Shown: positions 8,155 through 16,331, counted from the first letter of the stretch. The stretch is 64,000 nucleotides of DNA from Novosphingobium sp. SG707 (GCF_012275515.1 NZ_JAAZQL010000005.1:1-64000); one strand, 5' to 3'. A program made the numbers and translations. The notes: a model not told the origin generated them from the sequence alone.

Positions 8155-9927
8155 CTATAATGGCCAGAAGACATCAATGGCCAGCGTGCCCGCCACAATC
8201 ACCATGACCGACAGGGGCAGGCCCAGCCGCCAGTAATCGCCAAAGCGATAGCCCCCCGGCCCCATCACCAGCGTGTTGCATTGATGGCCGACCGGGGTCA
8301 GGAAATCCGACCCCGCGCCCGTGGCTACCGCCATCAGGAAAGCGTCGGGATTGAGATGCAGCCCGCGCGCCACCCCCACCGCCACCGGCCCCAGCAACAG
8401 CACCGTGGGCGCATTGTGCAAAAAGGGCGAGCAGGCCATCGCCGCCACCATCATCAGCCCCAAGGCCAGAATCGGCGCCACGCCGTCCAGCAGGCCGGTC
8501 ATCACCTGGGCGATGATTTCGGTGCCGCCGCTGTGATGCACCGCCTCGCTGATCGGCGTCAGCGCCCCCAGCAGCACCAGCACCTCGGGTTCCAGCGCGC
8601 CATAGGCCTCGCGCGGGGAGAGCGCGCCCACCACCATCATCATCACCGCCGCGCCGAAAAAGGCCCCTGCCACCGGCGCCACCCCGAAAGCCACCATCAG
8701 CATGGCCCCCGCCAGAACGAGGATCGGCAGGAACCTCTGTCGCCGGTCGCCCAGTTTCACATGGCGTTCAAACAGCGGCAGCAGATCAAGGTCGGTCAGG
8801 ATCGCGGGCAGCGCCCTTTCGCCCGCGCGCAGCACCAGCACATCGCCGGCGCGCAGGGCGGTTTCGTCCAGCCTTTCGGTGATCCGCTCCTGGCTGCGGC
8901 CGATGCCCATCAGGCGGACGCCGAAACGGTCATTCAATCCGACCTCCTGCGCGGTCTGGCCCACCAGCAGCGAATGCTCCTGCACCACCGCCTCGATGCT
9001 GCGCATTTCCTCGCCGGGTTCCGATTTGCTGGGCTGCCGGGTTTCGCGTCCATGCATCAGCGGCACGCGGGCGAACAGGCGGTCGAGCGCCTCGTCCTGC
9101 CCCTCCAGCACAAGGCAACTGTCGGCCTGAAGCGCGGCATCGGGCAGGGCAGGGCGCGCCGCGCCGTCCGGGCCGATCAGCCGCCGCAATGTCACCCCGT
9201 CATCGCTCAGGCGCAGGCTGGCGATCGTGACGCCGCTCTGCGCCAGTTCGGTGGTGATGCGCGCCTCTGTGGCATAGCGCGTCTGGGCCGAGGCGGTATC
9301 GAGGCTGGCCGCGCCCTGCCGCTTGGCGGGCAGCAGGCGCCACGCTACGCTGACCGTCAGCAGGCCGAGCGCCGTCAGCACCAGACCGACCGGGGCAAAA
9401 TCGAACAGGGCAAACGGGCGGCCCAATTCCTGTTGCCGGATCTGGCTGACGATGATGTTGGTGGATGTGCCGACCAGCGTGACCAGCCCGCCCAGCAGCG
9501 ACATGAAGGCCATGGGCATCAGCAGGCTGGCGGGCGATGTGCCGGTCTTGCGGCTCATGCGCAGCGCCACCGGCATCAGGATCGCCAGCGCCCCGACATT
9601 CTTGGTCAGCATCGAAAGCAGCGCGGTGGTGCCCGCCAGGACCGGCACCTGAACCCGCGCGGTGCGCAGCCGTTCCAGCCATGGTCCCACCGCCCATTCG
9701 ATCACCCCCGATCGGGCGATCGCCGCGCTGACCACCAGCGCCGAGCCGACAATGATGACCACATCGCTGGTAAAGCCGGTAAAGGCCTGTTTGACCGGGA
9801 CATCGCCTGTGGCCATCGCAATGACCAGCACGACCAGCGCCACCAGATCATAACGAAACCGCCCCCACACAAACATCGCAATGGCGCCGAACAACAGCGC
9901 AAAAGAGAGGCCTTGAGCATAGGTCAT
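8155..9927 (-). CDS. SLC13-family permease with paired TrkA-C domains
   Basis: This 590-residue inner membrane transporter has about five hydrophobic helices at the N-terminus (with TKNVGALAILMPVAL and VTLVGTSTNIIVSQI). A central cytosolic insert of about 200 residues follows, with two RCK_C/TrkA-C-like repeats (SLRLSDDGVTLRRLIG; FGVRLMGIGRSQERI). The second helix bundle repeats the pattern, with PFLHNAPTVLLLGPVAVG. The paired NxxT-type hairpins are the substrate and sodium sites of the DASS (divalent anion:Na+) family. The substrate is likely sulfate or a dicarboxylate and cannot be decided here. It is monocistronic. Confidence 0.85.
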   Translation of the reverse strand: MTYAQGLSFALLFGAIAMFVWGRFRYDLVALVVLVIAMATGDVPVKQAFTGFTSDVVIIVGSALVVSAAIARSGVIEWAVGPWLERLRTARVQVPVLAGTTALLSMLTKNVGALAILMPVALRMSRKTGTSPASLLMPMAFMSLLGGLVTLVGTSTNIIVSQIRQQELGRPFALFDFAPVGLVLTALGLLTVSVAWRLLPAKRQGAASLDTASAQTRYATEARITTELAQSGVTIASLRLSDDGVTLRRLIGPDGAARPALPDAALQADSCLVLEGQDEALDRLFARVPLMHGRETRQPSKSEPGEEMRSIEAVVQEHSLLVGQTAQEVGLNDRFGVRLMGIGRSQERITERLDETALRAGDVLVLRAGERALPAILTDLDLLPLFERHVKLGDRRQRFLPILVLAGAMLMVAFGVAPVAGAFFGAAVMMMVVGALSPREAYGALEPEVLVLLGALTPISEAVHHSGGTEIIAQVMTGLLDGVAPILALGLMMVAAMACSPFLHNAPTVLLLGPVAVGVARGLHLNPDAFLMAVATGAGSDFLTPVGHQCNTLVMGPGGYRFGDYWRLGLPLSVMVIVAGTLAIDVFWPL

Positions 9928-9974
9928 GGGCGCAAAGCCAAATGCAGGCGTGACGGGAATCGCGGCGACAGGGG

Positions 9975-9992
9975 CTTGTTATATCTCACAAG
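9975..9992. repeat. Inverted repeat upstream of the SLC13 permease
   Basis: CTTGT and ACAAG arms are separated by TATATCTC, about 50 bp before the permease start. It is a possible operator with no further support. Confidence 0.25.
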
Positions 9993-10055
9993 CGCATAAT
10001 GCACGATAGGTTCGGCTCTGTCCCGGCCTATAACTCGGATCGTCGGATTTTCGCC

Positions 10056-10208
10056 TCAACGGATCGATGATCGTCCCGTGATCAGATGGAAAATGAAGGA
10101 CGCAATGGCAAAAACCAGCAGAAGATGAATCAGTGATCCCGCGACGTGAAAGACGGCAAAGCCACCGATCCATGCGACGACCAGAATAATGGCAAGAAAA
10201 AGCAGCAT
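10056..10208 (-). CDS. lmo0937-family small membrane protein, 50 aa
   Basis: A complete 50-codon gene starts at the ATG at 10208, preceded by AGGAGG, and ends in TGA. The peptide is almost entirely hydrophobic: a first helix (LLFLAIILVVAWIGGF), a second (SLIHLLLVFAIASFIF), and a polar tail ITGRSSIR. This matches the lmo0937 family of stress-linked membrane peptides. Its molecular role is unknown. A GGAAC-N16-CATT element upstream suggests EcfG control. Confidence 0.8.
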   Translation of the reverse strand: MLLFLAIILVVAWIGGFAVFHVAGSLIHLLLVFAIASFIFHLITGRSSIR

Positions 10209-10263
10209 GGGGTTCCTCCTTTATTTCTATTTCCATGGCCGCAACAGGCGACTGTAAAACAGA

Positions 10264-10288
10264 AATGCCCGGCAGGAACGGAGGTTCC
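10264..10288 (-). promoter_or_regulatory. EcfG-type promoter candidate before the lmo0937-type gene
   Basis: On the minus strand GGAAC (10288-10284), 16 bases, CATT (10267-10264), about 55 bases before the start codon. It has the same form as the elements at 7790 and 15651. Confidence 0.55.
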
Positions 10289-10305
10289 ATGATTTTTGAC
10301 CAGGG

Positions 10306-10497
10306 TTATTTTCCGATCTGTTTGGCGATTTGCGCCATCAGTTCGGCAAAATCCTGCGGCACCGGCTCTTCGGCGGCGGCGTGATAATAGGCGCGAATAT
10401 CCTCGCTCCACGCCGGGGTGGGGGGACGTTCAGGGTCGGTTTTTGCCCCAAGGGCATTGGTTGGTGGAGCTTCTTTCACGGGCTTGTCCCATTCCAT
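10306..10497 (-). CDS. nepR: NepR-like anti-sigma factor
   Basis: NepR holds the general stress sigma factor EcfG inactive until phosphorylated PhyR takes it away. This small protein (63 residues from the Met at 10497) ends in a helix pair with the NepR signature: IRAYYHAAAEEPVP, then FAELMAQIAKQ. The open frame extends to 10539, but the earlier residues (RCHRRLRYAILRR) look non-native. Neither start has a strong ribosome site. It lies directly after phyR on the same strand and so is probably co-transcribed. The gene order phyR-nepR with divergent ecfG is the classic alphaproteobacterial arrangement. Confidence 0.8.
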   Translation of the reverse strand: MEWDKPVKEAPPTNALGAKTDPERPPTPAWSEDIRAYYHAAAEEPVPQDFAELMAQIAKQIGK

Positions 10498-10545
10498 GCG
10501 TCGCAATATCGCATACCGAAGGCGCCGATGACAGCGCATCGGCGA

Positions 10546-11370
10546 TCATTTTTCAACATGCGATCCGAAAAACAGCGCCTGACTGATCGCGGCCCGCACG
10601 GTTTCATCGCGAAACGGTTTGCCGATCAGAAAGGCCGGTTCCGGCCGCTCGCCCGTCAGCAGCAATTCGGGGAAGGCGGTGATGAAGATCACCGGCACAT
10701 CGCCGATGCGCAGGATCGCGTCCACCGCATCGGCGCCCGAGCTGCCATCGGCCAACTGCATGTCGCTGAGCACCAGGCCGGGGCGCTTTTCGGCAAAGAT
10801 CACGCCCGCCTCGGTGGCGGTGGTGGCATTGCCGATGACACGGTGCCCGGCATCGGCCACGATATCTTCCAGATGGCTGGCGATCAGCGGCTCATCCTCG
10901 ATGATCAGCACATCGACCGGACGGTCAAGCGCCAGATCGGCAATAGCCTGATGAACGAGCTGTTCGGCCTCTTCCTCGCTCACCCCCAGAATCTCGCCGG
11001 TCTGGGCGATGGAGAAGTCCTCCAGCTGGTTGAGCAGCAGCGCCTGGCGGGGAAAGCTGGGGACGCGCGCGATCTGGGATGCGGTTTCGGCGGCGAAACT
11101 GTCCGCCCCGCGCGCGAAACCGGCATCGCTGGTGGTCCACACCTTGGTGAAGGCGCGAAACAGGCCCACCGCCCCGCTGTTGATTTCCGCCAGCAGCGCA
11201 GGATCCTGCAAGGAAGCCTCCAGTGTGGCGCGAACGATGGCGTCCCCGCTGGCCTGACGCCCGGTGACCGAACGCGCATAGCGGCGCAGGAAAGGCAGCG
11301 AGGCGGCAAGGTCGCGGGAATCGTGAACTGCCTTGTGGACGGAACCAGCGCGCTCAGTGATCAAAGTCAT
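10546..11370 (-). CDS. phyR: Anti-anti-sigma factor PhyR
   Basis: PhyR is the response regulator that switches on the general stress response by binding NepR when phosphorylated. Residues 1-150 form the sigma-like domain (LPFLRRYARSVTG; then LEDFSIAQTGEILGVSEEEAEQLV, a degenerate sigma-4). From 153 a receiver domain follows, with the acidic pair near EDE158-160, Asp203 in LSDMQL and the conserved Lys in IGKPF. The start is the ATG at 11370 with GAGGAA upstream. A longer frame starting at TTG 11406 overlaps the promoter, so I reject it. Length (274 residues) is normal. It is divergent from ecfG. Confidence 0.93.
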   Translation of the reverse strand: MTLITERAGSVHKAVHDSRDLAASLPFLRRYARSVTGRQASGDAIVRATLEASLQDPALLAEINSGAVGLFRAFTKVWTTSDAGFARGADSFAAETASQIARVPSFPRQALLLNQLEDFSIAQTGEILGVSEEEAEQLVHQAIADLALDRPVDVLIIEDEPLIASHLEDIVADAGHRVIGNATTATEAGVIFAEKRPGLVLSDMQLADGSSGADAVDAILRIGDVPVIFITAFPELLLTGERPEPAFLIGKPFRDETVRAAISQALFFGSHVEK

Positions 11371-11404
11371 GGATTTCCTCGCAGCGAGTAGGGGCCTGCG
11401 TGTC

Positions 11405-11430
11405 AAACAGCTCAGCGCGCGGCGGGTTCC
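11405..11430 (-). promoter_or_regulatory. EcfG-type promoter of phyR
   Basis: On the minus strand GGAAC (11430-11426), 17 bases, GTTT (11408-11405). With 16-base spacing it would read TGTT. It lies 35 bases upstream of the phyR ATG. Positive autoregulation of phyR by EcfG is known in the group and is inferred here. Confidence 0.6.
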
Positions 11431-11536
11431 ATTGGTCGTGCAAAATCCGAAAAATTTTTCGCGGGAGGTTGGGTTACTGCTCTAGTGATCTGATAAATAA
11501 AAGGAAAAACTGAATTTCTCGGAAGGCCGCCGGAAT

Positions 11537-11561
11537 GGAACCTTCAACTGATCGGGACGTT
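11537..11561 (+). promoter_or_regulatory. EcfG promoter of ecfG
   Basis: GGAAC (11537-11541), 16 bases, CGTT (11558-11561): an exact match to the alphaproteobacterial EcfG consensus. It ends 33 bases before the ATG at 11595. It also shows that the earlier in-frame ATG at 11535 lies within the promoter and cannot be the start. Confidence 0.85.
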
Positions 11562-11594
11562 AGCCCTTGCGAGGACCTAAAAAGGAAATTTCGC

Positions 11595-12236
11595 ATGACC
11601 GAGAGATCCGATCATAAGGCTGTCGCGTCCGGCGCCCCGCTGAGCGATGCCGAGTTTCACAAGGAACTGACCGCGGCTATCCCGCATTTGCGCGCCTTTG
11701 CCCGCACGCTTTGCGGCAACCGCGACCGGGCCGACGATCTGGCGCAGGAAACGCTGATGAAGGCCTGGGCCGCGCGTGACCGCTATGCGGCGGGCACCAG
11801 TTTCCGGGCATGGACCTTCACGATCCTGCGCCACCACTATTTCGGCCAGTTGCGCCGCGAACGCTTTGTCGGCGATTATGACGAAGGCGTGGCCGAGACC
11901 GTGCTGAACACGCCGGGCGATCAGGAAAGCCAGATGGAGGCCACCGACGTGCTGCGCGCGCTCCAGACCTTGCCTGATGCCCAGCGCGAGGTGCTGATCC
12001 TGATGGCGGTCGGGTCGGTCAGCTATGAGGAAATCGCCGAAATCTGCGGCGTGGCCGTTGGTACGGTCAAGAGCCGGATCGCGCGGGCACGCGCCGCGCT
12101 CTCGGCCGTGCTGGAGGGCGGCGTGCTGCCTGATTTCCGCCATAACTTCGTCTTGGAAGGGGAGGTGCTGGAAGCTTTTATCAGCCAATTTCGGCAAATT
12201 GCGCCCCCGCACCTGACCATGCGGCTGGTGGCCTGA
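11595..12236 (+). CDS. ecfG: General stress ECF sigma factor EcfG
   Basis: This 213-residue ECF15-type sigma factor directs RNA polymerase to general stress promoters. Region 2 is visible in LRAFARTLCGNRDRADDLAQETLMKAW and the -10 contact helix with FRAWTFTILRHHYF. Region 4 is ALQTLPDAQREVL followed by the helix-turn-helix YEEIAEICGVAVGTVKSRIARAR. The ATG at 11595 has AAAGGA before it and sits downstream of a perfect EcfG promoter. It is divergent from phyR-nepR, whose product NepR sequesters it. Confidence 0.92.
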   Translation: MTERSDHKAVASGAPLSDAEFHKELTAAIPHLRAFARTLCGNRDRADDLAQETLMKAWAARDRYAAGTSFRAWTFTILRHHYFGQLRRERFVGDYDEGVAETVLNTPGDQESQMEATDVLRALQTLPDAQREVLILMAVGSVSYEEIAEICGVAVGTVKSRIARARAALSAVLEGGVLPDFRHNFVLEGEVLEAFISQFRQIAPPHLTMRLVA

Positions 12237-12251
12237 TCCTGCCCGAGCAGC

Positions 12252-12283
12252 GGGGCGCCGGTGACGGGCATCACCGGCGCCCC
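12252..12283. terminator. Bidirectional hairpin after ecfG
   Basis: Thirteen-base perfect arms (GGGGCGCCGGTGA and its complement) with a six-base loop lie between ecfG and the convergent kinase gene. There is no T-run on either side, so it may act as a pause or mRNA end barrier. Confidence 0.5.
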
Positions 12284-12301
12284 GGAGTTGGTTCGGCGGG
12301 A

Positions 12302-13372
12302 CTAGCCGGCGGCGGCTTCCGTCTGTTTCGAGGCTGAGGGTGCGCGGTAGATATCGACCTGCAGCCCTTTGCCATCGGAGGAAAAGCTGTGTTTCGCGCC
12401 CAGCGAGCGGGCCATCGCGGTTATGATCTGCGAGCCCAGCCCTGTGCCTTGCGGACTATGGTTTTCGCCCAGGCCCACCCCGTCGTCCTCAACGCGCAGG
12501 TGATAGCCATCCTCGCCTTCAAGGTCGAAACAGATGCGGACCTCGCCCGATTCCTCGCGGCCATAGGCATATTTGCAGGCATTGCTGACCAGTTCATTGA
12601 CGAGCACGCCCAGCGTCACCGCCGTGGCCGCAGGCAGGGAGGCATCCTGGGCCATCACCTTGATCGAGCGGCGGATATTCTCGCTGGAGAAAGTGCCCGC
12701 CAGATCGCGCGCCATGCCTTCCAGATAATCGCGCATGTTGACAGCGTGAAAGCTCTCGCCGGTGTAGAGCTGGCGGTGGATGCGGCCGATGGCCTGGATG
12801 CGGTGGCGCACATCCTGCAGCATGGCGCGCGCCTCCTGGCCGGCGGCGCGGCGCGATTGCAGGCTGACCAGCGAGGAGACCATCTGCAGGCTATTGGCCA
12901 CCCGATGGTTCATCTCATGCAGCAGCGCCTCCAATTGCGCGTTGGTTTCGCGCAATTGCTGCTCGACCTGCTCCTTCTGCTGGCGCAGGCGCAGGGTGGC
13001 CGCCGCCTGATGCAGCGTGCTGGTCAGCAATTCAAAGAAGTCGCCGCTGCCGGTCTTGACCACATAATCGACCGCGCCCGCCTTGAGCGCGGCCACCGCC
13101 ACGCCCGTTTCATCCGACCCGGTAACATAAATCACCCCCGGCGGCGAAGGCAGCGCCATCAGCAGTTCGAGCGTTTCCAGACCTCCCATCCCCGGCATGA
13201 TGTGATCGAGCGCGACCAGATCGAAAGGCGTCGCGCGGGCCAGCTCGATCCCCTCCGCACCCGAGAGCGCATAGGTCAGCTTGCAGCCCATCCTTTCGAG
13301 GTGGCGCTTGGCGAGACGACACAGACCCTCGTCATCGTCGATATAGAGGATGCGCGATTCAGACAGCGGCAT
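12302..13372 (-). CDS. Receiver-HisKA_2 hybrid histidine kinase (PakF-like)
   Basis: The 356-residue cytosolic protein begins with a receiver domain (residues 6-120; acidic DDDE12-15, Asp56, Lys106). A short coiled coil at 130-150 links it to a HisKA_2 dimerisation domain with the HRxxN signature (His156-Arg-Val-Ala-Asn160, then SLQ). The catalytic HATPase has NELVSNACKYA, DDGVGLG and GTGLGSQI. This layout equals PakF, one of the kinases that phosphorylate PhyR in Sphingomonas. The location beside phyR-ecfG supports the same role. Its ATG overlaps the stop of the upstream response regulator (TGATG). Confidence 0.85.
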   Translation of the reverse strand: MPLSESRILYIDDDEGLCRLAKRHLERMGCKLTYALSGAEGIELARATPFDLVALDHIMPGMGGLETLELLMALPSPPGVIYVTGSDETGVAVAALKAGAVDYVVKTGSGDFFELLTSTLHQAAATLRLRQQKEQVEQQLRETNAQLEALLHEMNHRVANSLQMVSSLVSLQSRRAAGQEARAMLQDVRHRIQAIGRIHRQLYTGESFHAVNMRDYLEGMARDLAGTFSSENIRRSIKVMAQDASLPAATAVTLGVLVNELVSNACKYAYGREESGEVRICFDLEGEDGYHLRVEDDGVGLGENHSPQGTGLGSQIITAMARSLGAKHSFSSDGKGLQVDIYRAPSASKQTEAAAG

Positions 13373-13812
13373 CAGCCCCCGCTTTCCGGAATCTGGATGA
13401 CCGAGAGGAACAGGCCAAGCTGGCGGATGGCGTCGGCAAAACTTTCATAATTGACGGGCTTGGTGATATAGACGTTGCAGCCCAGATCATAACAGCGCTG
13501 GATCTCGACCTTGTCGTCGGTGGTGGTCAGCACGACGACCGGGGTGCGGTGCAGTCTGGGGTTTTCCTTGATCCGCGAGAGGATCGCCGTCCCGCTCATA
13601 TCGGGCAGGTTAAGGTCGAGCAGGATCAGCACCGGGCCGTGCCGCGCCGGATCGCTGGCCGGGTTGAACAGGAATTCCAGCGCCGCCGTGCCATTGTCGA
13701 AATGGTTGATGTGGTTGGAAATTCCAGCACGACGGATGTTCTTTTCGATCAGGCGTGCGTGGCCCAGATCGTCCTCGATCATGATAATCGTGACAGGCAA
13801 TGGATTGCTCAT
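13372..13812 (-). CDS. Single-domain response regulator (CheY/Rcp1-like)
   Basis: A free receiver domain of 146 residues with no output domain. Acidic residues Glu13-Asp14-Asp15, phospho-acceptor Asp66 in LILLDLNLP, Thr in LTTTDD and Lys118 in ITKPV are all present. The longer segment (FDNGTAALEFLF, ENPRLHRTPVVVL) is typical of the Rcp1-like regulators paired with phytochrome-type kinases. The start is the ATG at 13812, overlapping the end of the upstream kinase gene by four bases. Output is probably by phosphotransfer to the next kinase in the operon or by protein interaction. Confidence 0.9.
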   Translation of the reverse strand: MSNPLPVTIIMIEDDLGHARLIEKNIRRAGISNHINHFDNGTAALEFLFNPASDPARHGPVLILLDLNLPDMSGTAILSRIKENPRLHRTPVVVLTTTDDKVEIQRCYDLGCNVYITKPVNYESFADAIRQLGLFLSVIQIPESGG

Positions 13813-15269
13813 GAAACCTGACTCTGCTCCTCGGAATAATGCAGGGGGATCGACAGGATGAATGTCGACCCGACACCCAGTTCGGATTCGAGCAGGATGG
13901 ACCCGCCCAGACGATAAACCACCGCGCGAACATTCGCCAGTCCAATGCCTTCGCCGGGCTGATCCTGCGCGCCCGAGCGGCGGAACAGGTCGAACACGCG
14001 CTCGAAATCGCGCGGGTCGATGCCGCGCCCATTGTCGGCCACGCGAAATTCGGCATGGCTGCCGATGCGCTTGCCGGTGATGCGGATGACGGGCGGTCGG
14101 TCGGGCTGGCGGTATTTGATCGCGTTTTCGATCAGGTTGGACATGATCTGCTCGATCGCCACCCGGTCGCAATAGATCTCGGGCTGTTCAGGCGCGATGA
14201 TGATCTGCGCCCCGGCCTGTTCGGCGCGCATCTTCATGCTTTCGACCACATCGCCCAGCAGCCGGTTCATGTCCAGCCAGGTCGGGGTCAGCGCCCGGCT
14301 GCCCTGACGCGAGAGCTGCAGGATGGCGTTGATCAGCCGGTCCATCTTTTGCGTCGATGTGCGGATGAAATGGATCGCCTCGGGCAAATCCTGCTCGATC
14401 AGCTCGTCCGTGCCGGGAAACAGCGTTTCGGGCCGGGTCCGGCGCGCCTCGACCAGCATTTCGCCCAGCCGCTTGGTGGCCAGTTCGAGCTCCGAGGTGA
14501 AACCCATCACATTGACCAGCGGCGAGCGCAGATCATGGCTGACGATATAGGCAAAGCGCTGAAGTTCGCCATTGGCGCGTTTGAGATCGGCGGTGCGCTC
14601 CTGCACGGCCAGTTCCAGCCCGGCGTTGGCATCGCGCAGCGCCTGACGCGAATTGACCAGATCGAGCGTGAACCGGCGCAGGCTGACAAAGGTGAGCAGC
14701 GCCACCACGATCAGCAGCAGCCCCGCCGCGCCCAGCACGACATAGAAACCATACTGGATCCGCCGCATTTCCGCGCCGCGAAACCGCTGCAGGCGCAATT
14801 CCTCATCCTGCATCGCGCGGGTCAGCACATCAAGCATCCCCAGCGGGTCCTCGACCCGGATCGATTCGCCGAACTCCTCTTTGGTGATCGCCCCCACATC
14901 CAGCAGCACCTGCGCCTGCAAGGCTTCGAGCAAGGGCACCCGGGCCTGCTGCCGGGGGTTGTCGCTGGTCAGCGTGCGAAAGCTGGCGATCGCGCTTTCC
15001 AGCCTGGTGCGATAGGTTTTCAACTCGTCGGCGCGCCGCTCGATGTCCCTCTTGCGCCGGAAACTGTCGATCCGCAGCAGCGACACGCGCATGGCCGAAA
15101 CCTGCCGCTCGACCTGATAGGCATGGGCCACGCCGTCCATCTGGCGCTGGTTCATCGTCATCAGGATGGCCGCCGAACCCACAATTCCGGCCAGCGCGAC
15201 AAAGCCCAGCAGGATCATGCCGATCCATTTGCCGCGCAAGGAAATGGGGGCGCGCAGGTCCAGCACCAT
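13809..15269 (-). CDS. CHASE3-type membrane sensor histidine kinase
   Basis: From the ATG at 15269 the protein has 486 residues. Two transmembrane helices (about 13-36 and 174-197) bracket a helical periplasmic domain of about 135 residues that looks like CHASE3. A coiled coil leads into HisKA with SHDLRSPLVN (His245). The HATPase follows (NLIENAIKY, DNGRGIDPRDFERVFDLF, GEGIGLANVRAV). This class signals to Rcp1-like regulators, and such a gene follows immediately. The ATG is one base after the stop of the lipoprotein gene, so sensor, lipoprotein and regulators form one transcription unit. Confidence 0.88.
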   Translation of the reverse strand: MVLDLRAPISLRGKWIGMILLGFVALAGIVGSAAILMTMNQRQMDGVAHAYQVERQVSAMRVSLLRIDSFRRKRDIERRADELKTYRTRLESAIASFRTLTSDNPRQQARVPLLEALQAQVLLDVGAITKEEFGESIRVEDPLGMLDVLTRAMQDEELRLQRFRGAEMRRIQYGFYVVLGAAGLLLIVVALLTFVSLRRFTLDLVNSRQALRDANAGLELAVQERTADLKRANGELQRFAYIVSHDLRSPLVNVMGFTSELELATKRLGEMLVEARRTRPETLFPGTDELIEQDLPEAIHFIRTSTQKMDRLINAILQLSRQGSRALTPTWLDMNRLLGDVVESMKMRAEQAGAQIIIAPEQPEIYCDRVAIEQIMSNLIENAIKYRQPDRPPVIRITGKRIGSHAEFRVADNGRGIDPRDFERVFDLFRRSGAQDQPGEGIGLANVRAVVYRLGGSILLESELGVGSTFILSIPLHYSEEQSQVS

Positions 15270-15270
15270 G

Positions 15271-15561
15271 TCAGCGCACCACCTCGCGGCAATTGGCAAT
15301 GGCGCCATCGCGCGGCGGCGCGCATCCGCGCGCGCAGGCAAAGCCGGAGGTCACCTTGGCCTCCATCGTATAGTCCTGCATCGCGATGCGGCATTCCTGC
15401 GCGGTTCGGTAGGGGCGGGAAAGGGCGCCCTCGGCATTCTCGCGCAGATCATCATAGTAATAGCCGTACCAGACGTCGTCCTGACCCTTGCCGTCCGAGC
15501 ATCCGGCCAGCACAAAGCAGGCAGCCAGCACAAGACAGGCGCATTTTGGCCCGACGTTCAT
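15271..15561 (-). CDS. Small lipoprotein, unknown function
   Basis: From the ATG at 15561 (GGGGAAAG upstream) the 96-residue product has a lipoprotein signal peptide with lipobox LAGC. A short mature domain follows with four further cysteines, including the paired ARGCAPP and IANCREV. The cysteines suggest disulfides in the periplasm. It is first in the operon with a CHASE3 kinase and two response regulator genes, so it may modulate the sensor. That role is inference from position. Confidence 0.65.
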   Translation of the reverse strand: MNVGPKCACLVLAACFVLAGCSDGKGQDDVWYGYYYDDLRENAEGALSRPYRTAQECRIAMQDYTMEAKVTSGFACARGCAPPRDGAIANCREVVR

Positions 15562-15650
15562 GTTCTTTCCCCGCTCCATCAGGCATGTAGACGCGCCAGA
15601 TCGCAAAAGGTTTCATGACGCGGTGTGAATTGCAAAAATAAAACCGTGAC

Positions 15651-15675
15651 GGAACTCTGCCCTGCGCCCGCCATT
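15651..15675 (+). promoter_or_regulatory. EcfG-type promoter candidate before csbD
   Basis: GGAAC (15651-15655), 16 bases, CATT (15672-15675), about 60 bases before the csbD start. CsbD-like genes are common members of the general stress regulon. Confidence 0.6.
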
Positions 15676-15734
15676 CCATCCCATGAAGGCGGCAAGACGG
15701 CCTTCTCAATCATCCATTTCGCAGGAGACGCATC

Positions 15735-15911
15735 ATGGGTTCTGTCAGCGATCGCATTTCGGGCGCCACCAACTCGCTGGTCGGCAAGGCGAAGGAAGCC
15801 ATCGGCAAGGAAACGGGCGACCCCAAGCTGGCCGCCAAGGGCGCGGCCCAGGACGCCAAGGGCAAGATTCAGACCGCCGCGGGCAAGGCCAAGGCCGCCA
15901 TCGGCGAATAA
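15735..15911 (+). CDS. CsbD-family stress protein
   Basis: A 58-residue, highly charged alanine/lysine/glycine protein with the CsbD layout: DRISGATNSLVGKAKEAIGK, then a repeat ending QTAAGKAKAAIGE. CsbD-like proteins are induced by general stress in many bacteria and have no known activity. AGGAG precedes the ATG. The EcfG-like promoter upstream and the nearby stress locus support its regulation. Confidence 0.85.
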   Translation: MGSVSDRISGATNSLVGKAKEAIGKETGDPKLAAKGAAQDAKGKIQTAAGKAKAAIGE

Positions 15912-15934
15912 GCTGCCCCCTTTAATGGAGGGCA

Positions 15935-15966
15935 GGGCGTTGGCCCCGCTGGCGAGAGCGGGGCCA
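15935..15966 (+). terminator. Hairpin after csbD
   Basis: TGGCCCCGCT and AGCGGGGCCA arms with a six-base loop lie shortly after the csbD stop and before the convergent acetyltransferase gene. It lacks a T-run. Confidence 0.45.
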
Positions 15967-15980
15967 GCGTTATGGCGGGC

Positions 15981-16277
15981 TTAAGCCAGCACATCGCCAT
16001 ATTCGCGATGGCGCGCGGCCCATGCCACCATGAATGAACAGCGCGGCGCCAGCTTCAACCCCTGCGCCCGCGCCAGTTCAAACACGCCTTTCGCCAATGC
16101 GCCGCCGATCCCGCGCCCTTCATAGGCGGGGGGAACCTCGGCGTGGAGCAGGTGATAGGCTCCGCTCGCATCCTGCCGATAGGTGCAGAAGGCCAGGGCG
16201 CCTTCCTCGATCGACATCTCGAAACGCAGGGCATCTGTATTCAGCGTGACAGGCTTGAGCGTAAGGGGGGCGGTCAT
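15981..16277 (-). CDS. YjdJ-type GNAT acetyltransferase
   Basis: A short GNAT domain (98 residues) with the acetyl-CoA loop VPPAYEGRGIGGALAKGVFE. The strand before it (AFCTYRQDASGAYHLLHAEV) and the C-terminal RCSFMVAWAARHREY fit the minimal NATSF/YjdJ family. Substrate is unknown. The ATG at 16277 is preferred over 16283 because AAGGAG lies seven bases upstream of it. Confidence 0.8.
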   Translation of the reverse strand: MTAPLTLKPVTLNTDALRFEMSIEEGALAFCTYRQDASGAYHLLHAEVPPAYEGRGIGGALAKGVFELARAQGLKLAPRCSFMVAWAARHREYGDVLA

Positions 16278-16331
16278 CCACATTCTCCTTTATCGGACAA
16301 GATGTGGCCGCCGGCCCCCCGGCGCAAGAGA

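Noticed and set aside
8281-9999. 572-codon plus-strand ORF opposite the SLC13 permease
   Set aside because: Gln/His/Arg-rich translation without motifs, fully antisense to a recognisable membrane protein.
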